From NCBI RefSeq assembly GCF_021155765.1, contig NC_060112.1, positions 1,550,001 through 1,614,000 on the forward strand: a stretch of DNA of 64,000 nt, given 5' to 3'. How positions within the stretch are numbered: the stretch's first letter is position 1; each line of letters starts with the position of its first letter. This DNA is from Diprion similis. Taxonomy: Eukaryota; Arthropoda; Insecta; Hymenoptera; Diprionidae. The notes under the pieces were generated by a model. That model did no database searches. It saw nothing but the letters and a program-made list of their open reading frames with translations, and was not told where the DNA came from. The position numbers and the translations under genes are program-made. This document shows positions 37,208 to 49,322 of the stretch, piece after piece.

Positions 37208-37896
37208 TTTCCTTCCCGATTAACGTTGCTGAATTTGACTGAAAAATGAATTGCCTCGAATGAATCTTTTCAATCGGTGGTCATTTCATAGTCAGAACAA
37301 TAATATCCGACACTGCATTATCTTTTTGGATGCGATGGTAACATTAGTTCTCGTCGTGTCTACGTACCGATAGTTTACCGACTTGAGGTGCGCGACTCAC
37401 AGGGCGCCGCTCGACGATGAATTTCATCTCGTTCATTTTCGCTTACGGAAAGTCTCATTAGGCTAGCAGTCTTTATACATCGTCAATCTACGTATTATGT
37501 AAGGAACAAATACTGCGATAAACATTGCATTAAGCAGAATATGAAAAATGTTGTGTAAGATAGTTATTATTGTAGCTTGTAAATACAGTTTAAGTTTCCT
37601 AAGCACAGGTGCAATTCACCTCTGCAGGATACGCAATGTATAATATTGTATCGGTACTATTTTACGTAACCTGGAATAAACCTGGAATGAATAACACCTG
37701 CTGTGTTTATGGGTGGGTGTTGTTAATTCATAACACTTCATGACTCGTATTATATTTATTATAGGTATTTAGGCCTCTGTCGTCGTCCGGCCTTCATACC
37801 CAACTCGGCTCCGGCTCACGGCTTACCTACGGTGTAGCATCACGTGGTCTAGCATGTACGCTGTTTACATATTATACATATTTGACAATACCTACT
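37208..37896. other. Non-satellite insertion between satellite copies
   Basis: About 690 bases unrelated to the 342-bp unit separate the main array from the diverged last copy. No coding frame or terminal repeats were recognised. Confidence 0.5.
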
Positions 37897-38230
37897 AAAA
37901 TTTCTCCGTATTTCTTCGTATCTTCTTAGATGTTGGTCCCACGATACTACAAATACCTTTTTTGTAATACTTGGGTCCCAATTAGTCTAGAAAGAGTCGT
38001 TTGAATTTATTCTCAGACAAGAAGTTGTCCGCTCGAAAAAAAGGAAGGCTAGTCCCATTGGTTTTTTCAGTCTGTTGATGGCGGATTTAGAAAAATATAG
38101 TAATCGATTTATTCACACCTTAAGTATATCGACATAATTTAGCGAGAAGAATCTATTGAGCGCAGGTCGAATACGCTACGACCAGCGGATCAAGACTTGC
38201 AGCCACAAAATTAAAGATTTCCTTAGTAAT
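37897..38230. repeat. Diverged fifth copy of the 342-bp satellite
   Basis: Retains the order of the unit: GTCCCAATTAGTCTAGAAAG, GGAAGGCTAGTCCCATTGG, CGACATAATTTAGCGAGAAG, then GCGGATCAAGACTTGCAGCC. It is clearly older than the tandem copies and ends about 400 bases before the C1D start codon. Confidence 0.75.
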
Positions 38231-38627
38231 TCATCAGCCGTTGTTTCGCTTCTCTTCTAAAATTCTTTTTCGCATTCCCGAGGAACCATAATAATGCGTT
38301 GCGTTGACTGAAGAATATATTCTTCGGTCCACGTGCGTTGCTCGGTTAGTTTGTAATTTATATATGGCGCGCAAACACTTCTGACCAATATGGCCGATCT
38401 AATATCTCATCTACTCCCCGCGCCGCTACTTTGGAGGTTGCGTCCATAAGTCCGTGGTTTTATTTAACGATTTTTAGGTTAGGAACATAAAACCTGCAGT
38501 TCTTCAGTTGGTTATGACAATCTAATACCTTAAAGGTAGATATTCAGTCTAAGATTTATTTTAGCCGAATGTCATATACTTATGAATTATTTTGGAAATA
38601 TATTTTTTTTTATCAGGTTTCTGCATA
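38231..38627 (+). promoter_or_regulatory. C1D upstream region (presumed promoter and 5' UTR)
   Basis: About 400 bases separate the last satellite copy from the C1D ATG. A pyrimidine-rich run ending TTATCAG at 38616 is a possible 5' UTR acceptor. No TATA box or start site can be asserted. Confidence 0.35.
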
Positions 38628-39128
38628 ATGGAGGTCGAGTTTAAAGAGTTATCCAGTGACGCTAATCTTGTTGCCAAAGTTAAAAACTTCCACAAATCAA
38701 CAGATGATATAAATAACCATCTGAAACTTGCTACTAGCCCCGAGTTCTACGAGAAACTTTCCAATTCTGACAAATTGAAATATAACTTGTTAATGTCATA
38801 TAGTTTGAACACTCTGTTTTGGATGTACCTGCGACTCGAAGGTATGGCTTAACATTTTCAATTAACCACCATTTGTTTCTTTATGCTTATTCGTTAAAAA
38901 ATATCACAATTTTCAGGTGAGGATCCAATGAAGCATGAAATCAAATCTGAAAATGAGAGATTGAAACAATATATGGCTCGGGCAAAACAAATCAAAGACA
39001 GAGACACTATAATGCCTAGAGTAAACAGAGAAGCAGCTCAAAGATTTGTTAGAAGTGGGCTTTGGGAATCAAGAAGCGATAAGGATAAAAGTAAAAGGAT
39101 AAAGGGCCCAAGAAAAAATACCACCTGA
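38628..39128 (+). CDS. C1D: C1D nuclear nucleic-acid-binding protein (exosome cofactor)
   Basis: Small Sas10/Utp3/C1D-family protein, the animal counterpart of yeast Rrp47/Lrp1. It binds RNA and the exosome nuclease Rrp6 and helps nuclear rRNA and snoRNA maturation; in mammals it is also linked to DNA-PK and nuclear receptor repression. There are two coding exons, 38628-38841 and 38917-39128, joined by a GT..AG intron of 75 bases that splits a glycine codon. The joined product is 141 residues, the same length as human C1D. Exon 1 carries the helical domain (FHKSTDDINNHL, ending in YSLNTLFWMYLRLEG). Exon 2 continues EDPMKHEIKSENERLKQYM and has the family signature around NREAAQRFVRSGLWE, then a basic tail. 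A TTATCAG acceptor-like site at about 38616 just before the ATG suggests a 5' UTR intron. AATAAA-like signals lie near 39437. It converges with Kdm4. Confidence 0.95.
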
Positions 39129-39436
39129 AAACTGAATTAATCATTTCTCAAAGTATAATGTAAGCTGCGTTAATCTCGATCAAGTAACTACGAAACATCA
39201 TTGCTTTTTGACCATTTTTTAAAGTGATAATTAAATTTATAGCAAATAAACTCATGTAGCACACCAAATGAAGACCAGTATGATCAATTTGTATCCTTTT
39301 GTTATGTTCTTCCAAGCAAAATATGATAAACATTATGAATGTTTTTCTAATTAATGTGTAATCCAGAAGTAATACCGAGCTTTGAAAATTTCACCCCGAT
39401 CTACATTTTGACGGTTAATAAACTTGTAATATCTAA

Positions 39437-39450
39437 ATAAAATAAAAAAA
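39437..39450 (+). terminator. Candidate C1D polyadenylation signal
   Basis: Two overlapping AATAAA hexamers about 310 bases after the C1D stop codon are a plausible 3' end. Unverified without transcript data. Confidence 0.4.
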
Positions 39451-40675
39451 AGATCAAGATGTTTATTATTAATCATCAGACATACAGATCCACAGACAAA
39501 AGATATCAGAAGAATACATTCTATGATATATAAAACAAATTTTAATTGAAACGAAATTATTATATCATTATTTTGCTCGTGAAACTTGGTTTAAAAATAT
39601 TTAAAAGTATATGTGTTTAAGTTATACAATCGAAAGTTACACACAAATACATTCATCCTTCAAGCTATTAAATCTAGTGACTATACAATATAACGATTAT
39701 TAATAATAATAATAATTTACGTAGTAAGCTCAAACAAACCCAACACTATTTACAAGTATAAGTGCGTACTAGGTTCAACTTATTACAAATGATGATAAAT
39801 AATACTACCTTTGTTTCGTTTACACATATATATTTTATATTTGAAGTCTCTAAAGCATATTATTTTCACAAGAAATCGTTCAAGCGATCAAGAAAATATT
39901 TATAAACTATAGGTGAATGTTAATGCTATGTTACTGAGAAACAATAATTAATCCTATTTTTGAGTACTGTAATTCGAATTTCGCATGTTCCAAATTCAAT
40001 TCCATAATCGATGCTAATCGTGATAGCTTCTTACCAACGTCCTCATTAAGATATATTTACATTCATTACGACGCATTGAAATTAAAGACACACGCATCAA
40101 TTTGGTTTACAGCACATTTTTAATAAACCTATTGTATGAACCTAATTAAATATTAACTATCAAGTATTACTATATTCATTATACTGAATGTATACACGAT
40201 TGCAGTATGTTATGATAAATTATTTCTGTCGTCCTTATAATCACACATTTCTCTGTAATTACTATTCATTGAATATTTGAAACATCGATAACTAGGCACG
40301 TCTTCTTCTTTGACGTTAGGATGCAACAAAATTACACTAATACTCAATACAGGTCAATATCTCAACCCCTGAGATTATTTTTAAAGCTACACAACTGAAG
40401 AAACGAATGCAACCATACCGTATACACTAGTCGTGTCCACTTTGGAAACAATTAATCAAGTTCTTGTGGCATATACATAAATGTAATTGCCAGGTAACTA
40501 AGTTAGACAGTGCTTATCGGCGTACAAATATACATAAATCAGACATACTAGTGGCGTGCTTGGAAGGCGCGCAACTAGCCTACTGCAACCATGTGCAAAG
40601 TAATAAGCATTTGGTTTTCATGACAGAGTCTACTGTAATCCCAACCTCTGATGACAATGAAATGTGAAAGAAAAA

Positions 40676-40850
40676 AAAATATATATCAATAGCTGATACT
40701 TGTATTGATAGATATTCAAATTATCATTGAAAATGCTTGATTTATCGCGGTACATGATTTTTATACGTATATATATATAAAATATATATATGTATGTATG
40801 TATATAATATATATACATATACATTATCAGCTGTATACATATATACGATA
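40676..40850. repeat. AT-rich (TATA)n-type tract
   Basis: Imperfect TA and ATGT repeats in the tail-to-tail region of C1D and Kdm4. Confidence 0.8.
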
Positions 40851-42155
40851 ACATTAAATATAATCATCACCTATAGCAAACCATGTTATATAATTATGTA
40901 AATGTGTATTGTTCTTGTTTTAGGTATATCCATATTATAAATCTTTTTCCCTCATTTCGTACACTTCTCAATATACGACTACATTACTTTTTGCTCTCAA
41001 CCTAATCCCGTATATCTTATTCACTTTTTCTCTTTCCCTTTTAATTGTAAAGAAGAAAGTAAATAGTGATATTTTCTGTATAACGAATTTATTTCTCGTG
41101 TTAATGTCTGTTTGCCTTCAATTGCAATTCGTATTCTAAACGCTTTCAACTTTGATGTTTACGACTGTGATCCGGTACCGCAATAAGAAACTCGTTCCGA
41201 TTCGATCCTCTGTAACGTTTATACAGAAAATACATATAAATAATTGATTTCGAAACACTTGTAAATCAGTACACTATTTTGTGCTGGAAGGTTTCTTAAC
41301 AAACAATTGTTGGGGTAAAAGTTGAGAAATACTAAACTGACTCAATATTTGGATCACAATTCTATTTATATTTCGGCTATTTCGGGCTTTCAAGTATACG
41401 CAATTGATTATTCTTCAGTATTTCTAATTGGCTCTAGTTCTTCTTTAAAACTCATTCACAGCTTAAAGTTTCTCTACAGGTACAAATGACAAGAATAGGT
41501 AAAATATATTCACCAATGGTATAAATTAATTATTACCTTCAATTGCAAATTAATCGGTGGGCTTCGCTGATGAAGAATTAGAATACTAATTAATTATCTA
41601 GGTATATTCCAGTCTGTCATTTTAAAATGATACCTCGATACATGTGCACTTCGATAATTGCTTTAATACTATTCAGCACAATTTATTCCATACGATATTC
41701 TATTTTCGAGGAATCCATTCAATTAATATCAAGTTATTCAAATGAAAATACTAATAATAATCTATACGACATTTAAAAAACCGTTTTATGACTCAACGAG
41801 CCACCACCTTTCCCAGGAATCACTGCAATCAATAATTCATATTGCAAATTAATTCAAACCCAAAAATCGATTGCTATTTCACTTAAACTGCCACAATATC
41901 AATTTTCAATTTAAAGCAAAATTCAGCTATCAGATAAATAGACATTTAGAAGAATAAATAATTAAAGTGTTTAGTCTATGAATGTACTATAGCGGATAAG
42001 AAAGACTGGTAATATTATCCGTTACAGATCTGATAAATTTTCTAACACTACACATACACCAATTTAAGGAGATATCAAATGCCATGCATTAGCCTACGTG
42101 ACAGTGTTATAAAAACATCTAATCTAACAAACAGACATAGAGGGTTGTATAGTAC

Positions 42156-42174
42156 AAAAAAAAAAAAAAAAAAA
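42156..42174. repeat. A19 homopolymer
   Basis: Nineteen adenines on the plus strand, just downstream of the Kdm4 stop (T run in its sense). Confidence 0.95.
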
Positions 42175-42349
42175 CATAGCGTACATATATTGGATACTCA
42201 GAAAATTCTGTTTAAATATCACTGAATAATTGTGATCACTTTCATTTGAATAACTTCGAAGTTCTTATAAAAATATTTGGAAATTAATCTGAGGTTGGAG
42301 CCAGTTTTTCTTTTTCTTTTTCTAATGGTAGATAAAAATTAATTGAAGA

Positions 42350-42838
42350 TTATTCGTGTCTCTTGACCGGTTTGATTTTCCTCGCCGTTTTTGATTCACC
42401 CTCGGTGCCGTAGAGATGATACCGATACTTCATGTCGGTTGCGAATGACTTTGCCAAATAAAAGAGACAGAGAACAAACAAAGGAAATAAAATCACAAAA
42501 ATTAGTACATCAAACAGACAAATAATATTAAACCGATTAAAAAAACGAGATGCATCGCGACAATAACAATATTGTGGTAATATGGTGCAGAAAAGGAAAT
42601 CAGATGTGGCTAAGGGGAGAATTAAAGCGAATAGAAATATTGTGCACGACAATACAGCATGTTCCGATTCTACAAGTCATCTGCAAGGTTTTTTAAATCC
42701 TCTAAAACTATAGTGTCAACTAACGTGCAGAAAAATGCCAGCTGCATGGTCAATCGTGCTAAATAAGTCGATACGTTAAAAAAAGCTCTTCTTTGAAATA
42801 AATGCAACCTTTCTCTTTTTCTGCAAAATCTATCCCCC

Positions 42839-42869
<31 letters not shown>

Positions 42870-45800
42870 ACTCTCACTCTCTCAAACAATCTCTAGCTAG
42901 AATGATGTCATGTCTTTATTGCCTTGCTACAAAAGGAGCTAAAAGGAGAAAAACGATCTACGTAGTACACTTCTACCTATTAGTCAAACATCAATAATAT
43001 ACTCACCAATCTCGATTTTACTCGCTTAGGCAGTTCTTCCTGCAGACTGTAGATGTCTGTACGTTTTAGAAACAACTGAGATCCGTCCTCGAAGACCACC
43101 TGAAGAAAACGTAGCTAGTCAGTGAATGTTGTTTACAATTGAATAATTGGTGGCCACAAATTTTTGGGAAAAAAATTCCATGACCTTTCCTGGTTTTCCG
43201 TGACATAAAACCTAGTTTTCCCTGACATTTTCCCAGTTCTAATAAGTTATTAAAATCTAAATGTTTCAGCTTATCAAGTCTATACTCGGGTCAAATTCAA
43301 TTCCAATCGAAGAAAAATATAATGTACAAAAAAGTCAGTTCAAGCCGTTTTGTTTTCTCAGTGAAAAAAAGTTGACTTGTTACTTCAAAAAATCATTTCT
43401 AATTCCCATGATAGCAAACTGATAGTTTCAGTTTTTTCCATGACCAAGTTAAAGACATCTTAACAATTCGAGTTAGGGGATTTTTCTATTTCGTATTTAT
43501 GTTCGCGAGTAAATATCTCACCGTGAACATGATTCGATGATTTGTGCCCTCAAAAATACCATTGTACGGTTGACCGTCTGGCCTCTTGACCATAACTGAG
43601 CTTCCGATTGTAGGATGACTTCCCGATTCTTGTTTCTATAAAAGGATGGAAAAATAGATTCAGAATTACAAATTGGCGATTGAAGCATTTTACTCTCAAT
43701 AGTTTCATAAATTATTCAGCAATAATAAACTCACAACGATATCCGAAGGATACAAGTCATCGCGAAAACTGTTATCATCGAATGTGACCATGTAAAAGAG
43801 CGTGTCGTTTATGGAGTCGATTTTCGCTCTGTAGTAGCGGGAATTGCGATGCTTTGCCCATACCGCCTCTCCCTGTCTCACCATTGGAATTTTCTCCTTT
43901 TCATTATTGTGCCTGTGGCAGGATATCTAAACGAAAATAACGGTACTTGATAAATATCTAATCTCCGTGCCGCATATTCATATAAACATAGGTTTGGAAA
44001 TATATAAATCTGTCATCATCGATGCCAGAAGAAATAAAAAGAAAGAGAATGAAATCACAAACCTGTAACTTGTAGGAATCAAATATTGGTATGGCAAATG
44101 TTGCGCCAGCTATGAGACCACAAGACGGATGGAAATATGCCTCGCAATGATCGCAGCTGAGACAAGCTCCGTCTCGTTGACCGCAACATCCGCACTGTTG
44201 TTTCAACAATTCAATTTTAATTGTCAGGACGTTGATGGGATCCTTGTTGATTGGATCTTTGAAGGTGACACCCGGCAGTAAAAGGGCACACAAAATGTGA
44301 GCCCATCTACCGTCGCTAGTTCGCTTTACTGCACCGCCTCGCATAGGACACAAGCAGCACATCTAAAAAATAATTATCGTTACATTGTTGAATAGTGTGT
44401 CTAAAGTTACCTCTCACTGTCTATGAGGTAGTGTACATGATATAAAAGTACATTAAATATTGTATGCGAAAATCAATATTAAAAATCTTTCATCATACTT
44501 ACAACATGTACCATACCAGCTCTGCATTTGTCACAAGCCCAGTTCTGCAAATCTGTGGGTAAGACGTTGATTCCATAGCAAGAAGCATGAACAGTAACGT
44601 GACATTTTCTGCAGCTCAGTAATTTGTTTTTCTCCGGTTCCGTGCCTTGTTCCTTCGAATTAGCAGCAAAAATACTAGACGATACCTGTTGAAATAATGA
44701 CGAAAAATTTCATCTAGCGACAATTGACAATTCAGCTCAAGCAGAGAAGGCAATTAGTTCAAATACATTCAATTGATTGAATGTCAACTATTGATCACAC
44801 TTACCCAAATTGGTGAAGTGTCTGGTAAATTGATCGTTGTGCAATATTTCCAATCGGATGTCATTGCTCGGCCACCGCCCGTGGCCGTTGAGGCAAACGC
44901 GGAGCAAATTGCACAGTGGGAAACCTGCGTACTCCAGTAGTCATTGAAGGCCTGGAGTAGATTGTCATCGGGAACACTTGGATATAACATTTCCATCATA
45001 TGTCCTGGTATTACAGGTTGTGAATTTGGTGTTCGATCGCTGCTGCAGTTGTTCGGTATATTTGACAATTGATTGTATTCTTCCACGTTTGCTGGCAGAG
45101 GCTTGGCGATGTCTTGAGTTTTCGCAGGAGAATTTTGCTTCTTTTCACATGTTGCCTTTGCTTTCTCTTTCTGGCTTTTTTTAGCTGGTGAATGAGATTT
45201 CGTTGTTTTCAGTGGGCATTTGCCAACTGGTGTTTTGTTTTCTCCGATAGAAGAAATTATTGTTAGACGTGGATTACTTATGTTTACAATCTTATTCGTT
45301 GATAGGTCTCCACACATCGACTGCAGCTTTGATTCCTTCAATTCACAGATTTTCAAATCTGAATCAAGGTTTGCCAATACATTCTGCATGCACTGCTCAT
45401 TTGCCAAAGACTCCAAATCTTCCTGACCCAGAATTATGCTCTGCTGATTTCTCGTCATAGAATTATACGACTGCAACATATTTCTGATACTAGTTTCGCT
45501 AGAATCATCATTATAAGATGACTTGTGTTGAATAGACTGATTGGAAAGGTAATTTTGACTTGAATCCAATGGACTTGTAATCAGCTCAAGCAAAACTGAG
45601 TTCTCATTGCCTGATTTAGTTTCGCTATTATTGGAGAAGTTCGATGATAGACTGCCAGTTCTAAAAGAATTACCAGAGCATGTTGGCGACGTCAGTGTAG
45701 CTCTACTAGATTTTGTTACCGACGGAGAAGAGCAGCTGGACATTGTGCGAGGTGAATTAGTCGTGATTACTTTGGTAATTGTTGTTTCCGAACAAGACAG

Positions 45801-48800
45801 AATGGGTGGCTTCAAACTTGCACAATTGGTAGCAGTCTGGATAATACTTTGGTTCTGCAGCTTTGGTGGCTTTCGCTTAAAATCGTTGCCGTAAAGTATT
45901 CTAGTCTCCTGCTTATCAGGCACAAACATTTTTGCACCGTTTGACATTTGAATAATTTTTGTGCCTTGTTGTACAGGTCTGACAAGTTTTGAACCTTGTA
46001 ATTGAACACTCCTTGATGTACCACCTTGCATATATCTCTCTAACGCCGATATGTTGTACGTGGTCATTATGTCATTAGGAGACCTTTTAATTTCCATGCC
46101 AGTGCACTGCGCTCTTTCGTTCAATGGCGAGTCTCGATTTTCAACTTTTACTGTCACGTTTACATCCTTCAACTCTCTATTCCCCGAAGTCATGGAGCAC
46201 GGGGGTTGCGCCATCGTTCTGAACGGTAGATTTTGTGGTTTACTCGCAGCCAAACTGGTCTGTGGACTCAACTCTGGAGGCGTATCTCTGGGCTCAGGAC
46301 TCCCGACGCTGATGTATGTAATCGGAGGGTTAGAATTCTTTTGAATAGCTTCCCAAGAATTTTGTTGCAGAACCAAGAGCCCGTCTGCTGCATTTGAGAT
46401 GTCCTTTTCTTCCTCGGACTTCACCGTGTTCTCCGTTTTTATGGGTGGTTGATTCCTCTTCGCGGCCGACGACTTCAATATCGCGGGAGTCAGTTTCGAA
46501 GCCTTCAATATATTTTTACGAGCTGTATTTCGACCAGGCTTCACTTGAGATGAAACCGTCGCTCCTGAAATGTTATCCGTCAGGGTAGCTGAAGTCATTG
46601 AAAACTCGCGCGAACCACCAGCCGAGTTTGGATACGAGCTGGTGAATGAGCTGCTCGTATTTTCTAGAGTATCTATATGTATTGCTTCTGCAAAATTTCC
46701 CTTGCTCTCTGCAAGTTTTGAAATACCTTCGTTGTATCTCTCTATAGCCTTATCCAAATCCTTTCCCATGATGTGACTAGAACTCTGTACTTGTCCTCCA
46801 TTTGTGATATTGACCACAGTTTTATTCCTCATGGTGGTCATGCTGAATTCATTTCCAACCGAAATAATATTTCCAGGTAAGGAGTTGACCTTACTTTGAC
46901 CGATGGACATGTCTTTTATATTGGGCGCTTTTAGACTTGGCATCGAAGTGAGTTTCCGCTGTACACTTATGTCGGAAATATCCAGGGGTTCCATGGCTGT
47001 GAGTAATGGAATATTTGCTCTGTGTTTACCCTTGCAACCATGTTTCTGTTTAACCTTCTTAGATTCACCGTGTTTGACGTATTTCCTTTTCTGCTTGGTC
47101 GGTTTCACTGCAAGCTCAGAATCGTCAGGGGTGTCGCTAGCTTGGTTGCCTACAGACTCGTTCTCATTGTCTTTAATGACATTCTCTATTGTGACATCGA
47201 TGTTACTGTCGTTGCTTTTTTTGGATTGGTTTAAAATTTCCGGATTCTTGCCCTTGATATTGGTCAGCACAAGACACGGAACAGAAGCTTCAATAATATT
47301 CATTATATCGCTATGTTTCATTTCAGATTCCGAGTTGCTCGCGGCATACGAAGAGGGAATTAATTTACTCGAATTCTTCTTCGTCTTGGACTTACGTTTG
47401 CCAGAATTGTCCAGATTATTTGGTTGTTTCTTCTTTCGTTTTCGGTTTTTCTTACGATTGTAACCATACCCTTCGTCGTAAACTGTTGCCTCGTTCACAT
47501 CTTTTGTGAAAAAATTTTGAGAATCAATTTTGTTGAAAATTAAAGATTGAATAAATTGAACGATTATAATAAACAGACTCAATTTTTCACTTACCCATCT
47601 CACCGGCTTTCAACCATATATCTTCGAGGACTTGCAGTTGCTGTTCATCAGGCGCAGGCTCCTCAGATTCCTCCAATTCCATATCCTGCAGTACTCTCTT
47701 GACGTCCGGAGGTATGTCAGGGCGATTGGCTAAGTCTGCCATATTAACATGCGGATTTGTCCCAGCTATGTTTTTTTTGCGGTGAATGGGATGTCTTTTG
47801 TTCTTGGGAGCATCCAAGTAGCTTTGGGGCAACTGCCCATTGCTGTTATTACCGCAGAGTAAATCCATTTGGGATGGAAGCGGAGCCGCTGTCTGACGTG
47901 GATCTTCCGGATGCGACCCCATGTCCTCTCCGCGAAGCCACAGCTCATACCTAGAATGAAGAACCAAAGAATAATTGAAATGTGAATAATTGTACATGTT
48001 TGTTCGACTGCCATCAACTTTTGAACCTATAATTTATTTCTTCCTGATTTTCCTCGTTTCATATGTACCTTTTGAAAATCTCTTGACTTTATTTTCGTCA
48101 GTTTTTAACAAATCTCCACCAACGACAAACAAATAAAGATGAGAAAATATTAAGCTAGTCCATCCATCACCTTTCTGGTTGGAATCGTTTAACGAACGTG
48201 TCCATTGATATCTTGACCATATCCTTGCTGCAGGAGCATTGCGTAGCTCTTTTTCCATACTCGACCCATCTAGGTGTGGCAAAATTAGTTGATTCGGCGC
48301 AATTAAAACCGTGATTGAAGCCTGCGTGATAGCCATAGGGAAATGTGATCATGATCTCTCCTTCCTCTTGAGTTATCTGAAAAGAGAAACAGTCATTAGA
48401 ATCTGTTCCATTTATACACATCAATTGTAGATTAATATTCTATCCTACCTTATTGTAAGGAATTGAGTACTGCTTCAATATCTGTGGTGAAATGAGGGAC
48501 ATTTTGTGTCTCAGGAAAGCCTGGCAGCTCTGGTAACTGGATGGAAAAAAACCATTGGCCAATCGCTCCAGCCTGCGCCCGTGTTCAGGCGGAATAGCGT
48601 ACCAAGTTTTGGGCGCACCAAAGTGTAAATAGTTAATAGAATATAGATCCATGTCTTCTGTGTGCCAGGCAAAAGTGGTTTTCCACATGCCGAAGTAGAG
48701 ATAAGCGGTGTTGACACCGTCAATGGATATTCCATAGTCTTTATTAACATAGTCGAGAATCGTGCCGAGGTGGTTGATGTTCCATTCCTTGACTTCCGGG

Positions 48801-49228
48801 TCAGTGAGCGACCCTGAGACATCGGCGCCATAGATCGGAGCAACGTAAGTTATATTCTTCCAGTATTTCCTCTCAAGATCTTCATAGTCAAAATGTTTCG
48901 GAGTGCTGTACCTTTCCGAGTTTGCAAGCTTGCTGTAATCCTTTACCGTCATTGATTTCTTTTGTATATTTATCTGCTGGTAGAGCCCCTGCTTGCCATC
49001 AACTACCTGGCAAATCGGAGCTGGTATCGTTATGTCGAGGTCCTCCAACTGGTAGCCCGATTTTCTCGGAACCCACTCAGGTGGCGGTATAACTTTTGCT
49101 ATCCCTGCTTTATGCGCCCCTTTGCTTTCCATATGCACAATGTACTTGCTGAAGTCTTTGAACTCCTCGTAAGTTGGCCTGAATACCATGATTCGGGGTG
49201 CACCCCCAGAATTATTGTCAGCAGCCAT
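42350..49228 (-). CDS. Kdm4: Lysine-specific histone demethylase KDM4 (JmjN-JmjC-PHD-ePHD-double Tudor)
   Basis: Fe(II)/2-oxoglutarate dioxygenase that removes methyl groups from H3K9me3/2 and H3K36me3/2 in the nucleus. Coding exons: 49228-48449, 48376-48171, 47950-47595, 47500-44805, 44685-44503, 44362-44063, 43926-43735, 43635-43522, 43099-43007, 42448-42350. They sum to 5019 nt, giving 1672 aa, all with GT..AG introns in phase. JmjN is at about residues 13-55 and JmjC at about 145-310. Iron ligands H189, E191 (WHTEDMD) and H277 (YGYHAGFNH) are present, as is the Zn set C235, H241, C307, C309. A PHD begins at C1311/C1314 and continues through [15 protein letters not shown]; an extended PHD follows ([10 protein letters not shown] to ISCHRH). 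A double Tudor covers about 1515-1640 ([16 protein letters not shown], then [15 protein letters not shown]). The 2.7-kb exon 4 encodes about 900 Ser/Asn/Thr-rich, probably disordered residues, making the protein much longer than human KDM4A (about 1064 aa). Catalytic residues are intact. Confidence 0.96.
42840..42883. repeat. (CT)n microsatellite in the last Kdm4 intron
   Basis: CT repeat with a few CACT interruptions. On the Kdm4 sense strand it is a GA tract. Confidence 0.95.
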
Positions 49229-49322
49229 ACTTGGCCGTTGCGTGGTACTTCGAGCTCACTTTTCGTCCGTCTTTACTCTCCTACTTATTTTTTATTTTTC
49301 AACAGATTTTCGCGAAACCTCT
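49229..49322 (-). promoter_or_regulatory. Kdm4 5' UTR segment with upstream splice acceptor
   Basis: On the minus strand a TTTTGCAG acceptor ends at 49321 and about 92 untranslated bases separate it from the ATG at 49228. This implies at least one non-coding first exon further upstream (higher coordinates). That exon and the promoter were not located. Confidence 0.5.

Larger units (their letters stand above)
39451..42349 (-). other. Tail-to-tail region, presumed long Kdm4 3' UTR plus spacer
   Basis: No coding exon on either strand. Minus-strand AATAAA hexamers occur at 41682-41687 and 41088-41093 among others, so the Kdm4 transcript end cannot be fixed. Confidence 0.4.

Noticed and set aside
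46903-47463. 186-codon plus-strand open frame
   Set aside because: Antisense shadow of the large Kdm4 exon; the Kdm4 frame continues cleanly through it with matched splice phases.
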